A DNA stretch of 10,662 nt. Origin: an uncultured Collinsella sp. (lineage in GTDB: Bacteria; Actinomycetota; Coriobacteriia; Coriobacteriales; Coriobacteriaceae). Location of the stretch: the NCBI GenBank assembly GCA_902492825.1, contig CABUMZ010000063.1:1-10662 (forward strand), written 5' to 3'. Below the pieces are notes generated by a model that was given only the letters and a program-made list of their open reading frames with translations, made no database searches and was not told the DNA's origin. This document shows, one piece after another, positions 5,959-10,662 of the stretch. The position numbers were made by a program, and so were the translations under genes. The stretch's first letter is position 1; every line of letters begins with the position of its first letter.

Positions 5959-7008
5959 ATGGGCGAACTGGTAAACCGTGGAGAATCGGCAATCGTGCCC
6001 GAAGGTTTTTACAAGCAGGTCTCCTCGATTCTCAACGCCGCTCGCGACAAGGCCTATACCGCCGTTAACTTTGCGATGGTTGAGGCATATTGGGAGATCG
6101 GCAAGAGTATTGTTGATGAACAGGGCGGAGAGGGGCGCGCAGCATATGGAGAGGCATTGATTGCAGGCCTCTCCAGAAGGCTTACCGCGGATTTCGGAAG
6201 AGGCTTTGGCATCGCAAACCTTCGCAATATGCGTCAGTTCTTTCTTGCGTTTCCAATTCGCGACGCACTGCGTAGCGAATTGAGCTGGACTCATTACCGC
6301 AGGTTGATGCGCATTTCCGACCCTGACGCTCGCACCTGGTACATGAACGAATGCGCCGATTCTCGTTGGAGCACGCGTCAGCTCGAACGCCAGATCAATA
6401 CCATGTTCCGCGAGCGCCTACTTGCCAGCAAGGACAAGGAGGCCGTCACCCAGGAAATCCAAAAGAGCGCCCCGGCTCGTCGCCCCGAGGATATCATCCG
6501 CGACCCATATGTACTGGAGTTTTTAGGTTTCTCGGACGATACTGCGTTTCGCGAGAGCGATCTAGAGCAGGCACTCATCACGCATCTTCAGAAGTTCCTG
6601 CTGGAGCTTGGCCGTGGTTTCGCTTTCGAGGCGCGCCAAAAGCGCATCACCTTTGATGGACGCCATTTCTATATTGACCTTGTGTTTTACAACTATCTGA
6701 TGCGCTGCTTCGTGCTCATCGACCTTAAGACCGATGACCTTACGCATCAGGACCTAGGCCAGATGCAAATGTATGTGAACTACTACACGCGCGAACTCAT
6801 GAACGAAGGCGACAATCCGCCCATAGGCATCGTGCTCTGCGCGGACAAAAGCGATTCGATCGTCGAGTACACGCTGCCCGAAGACAACGACCAAGTGTTT
6901 GCCGCCAAATACCTGCCGTATCTTCCAAGCAAGGAAGAGCTGGCGCGCGAGCTGAGTGCCGAGTACCGCGCCATCAATGAAGCGTCTAATGGCGAAGCGC
7001 AAGGGTAG
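5959..7008 (+). CDS. DUF1016 / YhcG-type PD-(D/E)XK nuclease
   Basis: This 349-residue protein has the two-part build of the family. An N-terminal helical DUF1016_N domain (about 12-160) shows the characteristic AYWEIGKSIV and FGRGFGIANLRNMRQF. A C-terminal PD-(D/E)XK nuclease domain (about 175-345) follows. The active-site residues are present: D240 in FYIDLVFYN, then D255-L-K257 in LIDLKTDDL, followed by the conserved QMQMYVNYY. Homologues are thought to cleave DNA and often sit in or beside type I restriction-modification loci. Here no methylase, specificity or helicase gene is in view, so it appears to be solitary. A GTG three bases upstream (5956) could also be used; GGGG at 5947-5950 is a weak ribosome site. 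The leader (5866-5958) is short and AT-rich. No terminator follows on the plus strand. The catalytic Asp in DLK, where many members have Glu, is tolerated in this fold. Confidence 0.9.
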   Translation: MGELVNRGESAIVPEGFYKQVSSILNAARDKAYTAVNFAMVEAYWEIGKSIVDEQGGEGRAAYGEALIAGLSRRLTADFGRGFGIANLRNMRQFFLAFPIRDALRSELSWTHYRRLMRISDPDARTWYMNECADSRWSTRQLERQINTMFRERLLASKDKEAVTQEIQKSAPARRPEDIIRDPYVLEFLGFSDDTAFRESDLEQALITHLQKFLLELGRGFAFEARQKRITFDGRHFYIDLVFYNYLMRCFVLIDLKTDDLTHQDLGQMQMYVNYYTRELMNEGDNPPIGIVLCADKSDSIVEYTLPEDNDQVFAAKYLPYLPSKEELARELSAEYRAINEASNGEAQG

Positions 7009-7430
7009 CAGCACGTTGCGACCGAAGCCACCGCAGCCGTCGCAGGCGCACTCGCGGTTGCGACGCACGCTACGAAACAATACCGGTCATGGACGCCGGC
7101 AACGACATTCTAGCCGTGGCTGGCGAGCATGACCTGACAGGCAAAGACGCGGCCTTCGTCTGATGTGGGTCCATTGGCTGTCACAGAAAAGGGCCGGTTG
7201 CAGCCGGCCCTAGACGATAATACCTGCGTTGCCCGCGTCTCCGAAGTTTAAGCGCTGAGGAGCGGGTTCCGCGGCACAACCTGATTTTACCCAGTGAGAA
7301 GGCTCTTTTGCAGCCGCTCCACTGTTTATTTACATCTGGCACCCTCAAACAATCAGACGACAGTCCGCACTCCTGCGAGCTGCCCCGTTCCTCTAGCTAT
7401 CGCATCGCAGCGCCGACCGACACTACTCCC
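7009..7430. other. Gene-free stretch with coding remnant and hairpins
   Basis: No convincing gene lies in these 420 bases. At 7089-7163 a short frame on the plus strand reads MDAGNDILAVAGEHDLTGKD and then AAFV and a stop. It looks like a protein C-terminus, and upstream bases read protein-like only in another frame, so this may be a decayed gene. From about 7325 to 7210 on the minus strand lie several hairpin arms: CAGTG/CACTG with inner GGCT/AGCC at 7292-7324, and CCCGC/GCGGG near 7265 and 7225. These lead into the terminator at 7184-7210. The segment could be the 3' untranslated part of the zinc-ribbon gene or a small RNA; I do not recognise a family. Confidence 0.4.
7184..7210 (-). terminator. 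Rho-independent terminator, minus strand
   Basis: GGGCCGG (7191-7197) pairs with CCGGCCC (7204-7210) around a six-base loop. On the minus strand the stem is followed by TTTTCTG; on the plus strand it is followed by TAGACGATAA, which is not a terminator tail. It ends transcripts from the zinc-ribbon gene, whose stop codon is some 220 bases away, or from a small RNA in between. Confidence 0.7.
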
Positions 7431-8768
7431 CTACTTCCCAAAGATTGCAGCGAACAATCCCTTGCGTTTGGGCTTCTCCTCTCGGTAGGAACCCTCGACG
7501 GCGGCTGCAACCTGGCGCGGTTGCTCGCAGCCTCCACGGCGTACGATCTGGTATAGGAACGGCGATTTAACGTATTTGACCTCGATGGGCGTGGCGTGCA
7601 CGGTGCTTTCGCTCGACAGCATCACGTTGGGATTGAGCGGTGCCACCACATGCGTCTCGCGCTTGTCACTAAACACCACCGCAGCCGCGCGGCCCGTCTG
7701 GCCGTTCACGGCGATGCGCACCTGTTCGCCATCGCGACTATCCGAGGCAGGACGATCGACAAAGTAGACCGGCACCATCACCAGGCCGTCCTTATGTTTG
7801 CGGGCCTTGCGCGCCCACATGCGAATGCTCTTTTTATTGAGCCCCAGTACAGCCTCGGCGTCGTTGCCCGCAACGTCGAGCGCCAACTTATCAATGACCA
7901 CCTGGTCCTTGGTAGACGCATCGACTGAGACAACGCGAAAGTCACCTTCCTGCATGGCGGGATCGAACGGACCGACCTTGGCAAAGTCCCACGGCTCCAA
8001 AATGCCCATGAGGCGAACGTCCAGGTAGTTTGCCCTGGGGTATGCCCAGTCGAGCACCTCGTAGTACACCAAGGCCTCCTTGCTCAGGCCCTTGCCCGGG
8101 AAGCTCGCCATCATGCGCAAGTCCGCCAGCGCCATGGGGAAATAGAAGAGCATCATGTCGTTTTGGATCGCGTCTTCCACGTCGTGCCCGGCAAAGGCAT
8201 CCGGATACTGGCGCACCAGCTGCAGCGCGTTGGCACGTGCCTGCTGCGGCGAGATTTCGCAGGGAATACCCTGCTCGGGCACATACTCCGCACCAACGCC
8301 CATGGTCAGGCGCTTGCTAAACGTCCCCGGCTTGAGCAGGTCCGCAATGCCAATCTTATTGCCGCAGGACGGGCACTCAAACACACGCTGCGTTGACTCG
8401 CCCTCAAAGGACGCTCCGCAGAAGGGGCAAGGAATGCTCACATGCGTGGCCTCTTGGAACTCCTGCGCCGTGCCGCGATCCTCCCACAGCAGATGTTCCA
8501 GGACCGACTGATTGCGCCAGTGCGCATTGAAGAAATACCAGTCCGGGTCCTGCGGGCGCTCGAGTTGCGACACATGCGTGAGTTTGAGCAGTCCATCCAC
8601 CACCGTCAACGGCGTATGGCGAATACCCAAAGCGCTCTTGGGCTCTCCGGCGTCCGCCTGCCACGGAACCACCGTGCCGCAATAGGCGCACTCAAAGCTG
8701 CGCTTAGCCTGGTGCGAGTACATAGGGCCGCCGCAGTTTTGACATTTAATGGCAAACATCTCGTCCAT
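7431..8768 (-). CDS. TFIIB-type double zinc-ribbon protein
   Basis: This 445-residue cytosolic protein carries two zinc ribbons in its N-terminal third: C9-x2-C12 with C27-x2-C30, and C114-x2-C117 with C132-x2-C135. They are separated by a stretch with several aromatic residues (WYFFNAHWRN). The rest (about 150-430) has no motif I can name. It resembles proteins annotated in Coriobacteriia and clostridia as 'TFIIB-type zinc ribbon-containing', whose function is unknown. Despite the name, nothing here implies a role in transcription initiation. The start at 8768 is set by GGAGG eight bases upstream and the ribbon beginning right after it; an in-frame start at 8819 would read through the ribosome site. 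The gene is divergent from the cation transporter gene, with an inverted repeat (8797-8815) about 30 bases upstream of its start, and a terminator lies at 7184-7210. Confidence 0.82.
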   Translation of the reverse strand: MDEMFAIKCQNCGGPMYSHQAKRSFECAYCGTVVPWQADAGEPKSALGIRHTPLTVVDGLLKLTHVSQLERPQDPDWYFFNAHWRNQSVLEHLLWEDRGTAQEFQEATHVSIPCPFCGASFEGESTQRVFECPSCGNKIGIADLLKPGTFSKRLTMGVGAEYVPEQGIPCEISPQQARANALQLVRQYPDAFAGHDVEDAIQNDMMLFYFPMALADLRMMASFPGKGLSKEALVYYEVLDWAYPRANYLDVRLMGILEPWDFAKVGPFDPAMQEGDFRVVSVDASTKDQVVIDKLALDVAGNDAEAVLGLNKKSIRMWARKARKHKDGLVMVPVYFVDRPASDSRDGEQVRIAVNGQTGRAAAVVFSDKRETHVVAPLNPNVMLSSESTVHATPIEVKYVKSPFLYQIVRRGGCEQPRQVAAAVEGSYREEKPKRKGLFAAIFGK

Positions 8769-8796
8769 GGAAACGTCCTCCTTTGCACAGGGGCTG

Positions 8797-8815
8797 TCGA
8801 CATTAAGTATGTCGA
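8797..8815. promoter_or_regulatory. Perfect inverted repeat, candidate operator
   Basis: TCGACAT (8797-8803) and ATGTCGA (8809-8815) are perfect seven-base arms around TAAGT. The repeat lies about 30 bases upstream of the zinc-ribbon ATG and overlaps the most plausible -10 zone for that gene. It also lies in the shared upstream region of the divergent transporter gene. It looks like a dimeric repressor site; I cannot name the regulator, and it does not match the LexA box. Confidence 0.35.
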
Positions 8816-8986
8816 GCAAGCAGGCACATGCCCATACCCATGTGGCCCAAAATGGACCACCCAGGCAGACGAGAAGGCTCGTTCGTTAGCACCGGCAGAC
8901 TATTGCTGCATTTTCTGAGCATCGGTGCACGGCGCCCCCGCGCGAGCTACACTATCCCCTTAAACATGATTGTGAGGACGACCGCT

Positions 8987-10168
8987 ATGCTATTTGTAAA
9001 TCGGCTGGTACATACGCTTGTTCCCGGCAGCGAGGACGAGCCGGTCGATGCATCTTGCCGCACCAACGCGGGTTTTGCCGCAAGCCTCATCTGCATTGGC
9101 CTCAACATCACCCTGTGCCTGGCCAAGGGCATCGCGGGCCTGCTCGCCGGTTCCGTCTCCCTCATCGCCGACGCTTTCAACAACCTCTCCGATGCCTCGA
9201 GCAACATCGTGAGTCTGCTCGGGTTCCGCCTTGCCAGCCGCCCGGCAGACGAGGGCCACCCTTACGGCCACGGCCGCTACGAGTACCTGGCCGGTCTGTT
9301 TGTCGCCGTCTTGGTTTGTGCCGTCGGCATCAACCTAATCCTCGAGTCGATCACCAAGATCATCAAGCCCTCGCCCACCGCTTACACGTTTATTTCCCTT
9401 GCGGCACTGGCTACGTCCATGCTCGTCAAATTCTGGATGGCCGCGTTCAACCGCGCACTGGGTAACCGCATCGATTCCGAGACGCTCATCGCCACAGCGC
9501 AGGATTCCAAAAATGACGTCATCACCTCGGGCTCGGTCTTGGCGGCGGCGCTTATTTCGCAAGCGACCGGCTTTGATCTCGACGGCTGGGCAGGCCTGGG
9601 CGTGGGCATCTTCATCTGCATCAGCGGCATGGGCCTGGTGCGCGACGCCATCAGCCCGCTGTTGGGGCAAGCGCCCGACCCCAAGCTCGTCCAAGCAATC
9701 CGCGACAAGATCATGTCCTATCCGCAGGTCTTGGGCACACACGACCTGATGGTGCACGACTACGGCCCCGGCCGTCAGTTTGCCAGCGCCCACGTGGAGA
9801 TGCCCGGCGAGGGCGACGCATTTGAGCACCACGAGATTCTGGACACCATCGAGCACGACATCAAGCGCCAGATGGGCATCGATATCACGCTGCATTGCGA
9901 CCCCATCGCCACCACTGGCGACGACCTGCGCGGCTGGGTCAAGCGCGGCGTCATGCAGATCGATCCCGTGCTCTCCATCCACGACCTGCACGAGCACGAC
10001 GGGTTCGTTTCGTTTGACCTGGTGCGTCCCGACGGCTTTGACATATCCGACGAGGAGCTGCTGGAGCTCGTCACGCGCATCGTGCACGAGCGCCGGCCCG
10101 ACTTCTCATGCGTCGTCACGTTTGATTCGGGCTTTAGCTCGCCCGAGCGTCCGGCCGAGCAGCTGTAG
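8987..10168 (+). CDS. Cation diffusion facilitator, probable Mn2+ exporter
   Basis: This 393-residue inner-membrane antiporter of the CDF family exports a divalent metal in exchange for protons. Six membrane helices occupy about residues 25-220. The family signatures GSVSLIADAFNNLSDASSN (TM2) and GHPYGHGRYEY (90-99) are present. The transport site is formed by N65-x3-D69 in TM2 and D173-x3-D177 in TM5. An N/D plus D/D site is the pattern reported for MntE-like manganese exporters, whereas zinc exporters usually have H/D plus H/D, so manganese is the best guess. The cytoplasmic ferredoxin-like domain (about 235-305) is followed by a second, similar beta-alpha domain (about 305-390), giving a longer tail than in E. 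coli FieF. The ATG at 8987 has GAGGA eight bases upstream; another ATG at 8966 is possible. TACACT at 8948-8953 may be the -10. The stop lies 18 bases from the convergent gene's stop. Confidence 0.9.
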   Translation: MLFVNRLVHTLVPGSEDEPVDASCRTNAGFAASLICIGLNITLCLAKGIAGLLAGSVSLIADAFNNLSDASSNIVSLLGFRLASRPADEGHPYGHGRYEYLAGLFVAVLVCAVGINLILESITKIIKPSPTAYTFISLAALATSMLVKFWMAAFNRALGNRIDSETLIATAQDSKNDVITSGSVLAAALISQATGFDLDGWAGLGVGIFICISGMGLVRDAISPLLGQAPDPKLVQAIRDKIMSYPQVLGTHDLMVHDYGPGRQFASAHVEMPGEGDAFEHHEILDTIEHDIKRQMGIDITLHCDPIATTGDDLRGWVKRGVMQIDPVLSIHDLHEHDGFVSFDLVRPDGFDISDEELLELVTRIVHERRPDFSCVVTFDSGFSSPERPAEQL

Positions 10169-10186
10169 CCCCGCTCCGCTCGTCCG

Positions 10187-10662
10187 CTAGTTTCCCTGCG
10201 CGCCCGAGATGCCGTTTTGTAAGACATTCCAGGCATCCATCGCCACGCCGCCCAAGTTCTGCGCGGTATCGCCCAGGTTTTGCGCCGTATCGCCCAGCTC
10301 TTGCGCCTTGTCTCCCAACTCCTGCGCCTTGTTGCTCAAGTCCTCCAGCGTATTGGAACTCGAGCTGTCCGCGCCGCCCTGGTCGCCGGACGCGTTGCCC
10401 GACGAGCCGTCCTTGCGCGTGAATCTCGAGGTTACCGTTGTCGTTATAGTTGGCAGACGTCACGACCCAGTTGGCATCGATGACGGGCGTTGAGCCATCA
10501 TCAGTCAGGACCACGGCATTCGAAAGATCGGCGCCGCGCGACTTGAGGATCTTCTTGGCGTTGGACCAGTACTGCCCCGGGATATCGCTCAGATCGACGG
10601 TGCTAGACGAGGCGAACTCGGTTTGTTCGGCAGTGGTATCGGCCGTTGAACTCCCTCGCTTG
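10187..10662 (-). pseudogene. PASTA-like protein, 3' part, frameshifted
   Basis: The gene enters from the right edge, so its start is not seen. From 10661 down to about 10422 the frame encodes a Thr/Ser-rich linker and then one PASTA-like unit: DIPGQYWSNAKKILKSRG, VVLTDDGSTPVIDANWVV and YNDNGNLEI. Near 10421 the reading must skip one base to continue as TRKDGSSGNASGDQGG, a Ser/Gly linker, four seven-residue repeats (10250-10333), and the ending VLQNGISGAQGN with TAG at 10187. Without the shift, the frame runs into the opposite transporter gene. The join NLEI-TRKDG is smooth if one C is extra; a two-base loss would also explain it. Related proteins in low- and high-GC Gram-positives are surface or membrane-anchored, with a role not well defined. 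This is a genuine pseudogene or a sequence error. Confidence 0.7.
10250..10333 (-). repeat. Four tandem 21-bp repeats encoding AQ(E/N)LGD heptads
   Basis: Four imperfect 21-base units (10250-10270, 10271-10291, 10292-10312 and 10313-10333) encode KAQELGD, KAQELGD, TAQNLGD and TAQNLGG in protein order. A degenerate fifth unit (LEDLSN, 10334-10354) precedes them. The heptad spacing, with Ala and Leu at fixed positions, fits an amphipathic helix or coiled coil at the C-terminus. Such repeats change copy number easily. Confidence 0.8.

Noticed and set aside
5936..5962. RNase P RNA-like GAGGAAAGT followed by ACAG
   Set aside because: The rest of the RNase P core is absent, and the stretch is simply the leader of the nuclease gene.
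7292..7331. Plus-strand terminator after the nuclease (CAGTG/CACTG stem followed by TTTATTT)
   Set aside because: The outer stem is only five bases with a large internal loop, and it is almost 300 bases from the nuclease stop. It is noted only as part of the hairpin-rich segment.
9335..10087. 250-codon minus-strand frame inside the transporter gene
   Set aside because: It overlaps fully with a well-conserved CDF transporter and has no ribosome site or recognisable domain.
10250..10354. CRISPR-like array
   Set aside because: The 21-base units are directly tandem with no spacers, and they encode a regular heptad in frame with a protein.

Overview
The window is high-GC bacterial DNA. Its gene content suggests an actinobacterium of the class Coriobacteriia, most likely Collinsella or a close relative. 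The supporting features are a FolD/FchA one-carbon pair, a Tat-exported cell-wall protein with an LPXTG-like anchor, a two-zinc-ribbon 'TFIIB-type' protein, and a PASTA-like protein. This placement is inferred from gene families and composition; no rRNA or other marker gene is present.

Layout, left to right. (1) 89-1578, minus strand: a tight two-gene operon, fchA then folD, for interconversion of methenyl-, methylene- and formyl-tetrahydrofolate. FolD appears to have lost its cyclohydrolase lysine and glutamine, and the adjacent FchA would supply that step. (2) 1685-2736, plus strand: a structured non-coding stretch ending in a strong terminator, then a small lipoprotein gene with its own terminator of nearly the same core sequence. 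(3) 2938-5495, plus strand: one large surface-protein gene (Tat signal, ricin-like lectin region, PI-PLC X catalytic domain, Ig/MBG-like region, Gly/Ser/Lys linker, LADTG sortase motif, membrane segment). It is broken by a one-base deletion in an A run and by an in-frame TAA, so it is called a pseudogene, or a gene disrupted by sequence errors. (4) 5521-5790, minus strand: a small PH-like protein, convergent with region 3. (5) 5959-7008, plus strand: a solitary DUF1016/YhcG-type PD-(D/E)XK nuclease with no restriction-modification partner in view. (6) 7009-7430: a gene-free stretch with a possible coding remnant and a hairpin-rich segment ending in a minus-strand terminator. (7) 7431-8768, minus strand: the double zinc-ribbon protein, divergent from (8) 8987-10168, plus strand: a cation diffusion facilitator whose metal-site residues (N/D and D/D) suggest manganese export. 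A perfect inverted repeat lies between 7 and 8. (9) 10187-10662, minus strand: the 3' part of a gene with a PASTA-like domain and four 7-residue repeats, interrupted by a frameshift and running off the window.

The genes do not form one pathway. The clearest functional unit is the folate operon. The most informative lesion is in the surface phospholipase gene. I found no phage module, CRISPR array, transposase, tRNA or rRNA, and no convincing new multi-gene system. The best leads are the division of labour between FolD and FchA, the broken surface phospholipase, and two unexplained hairpin-rich intergenic segments.
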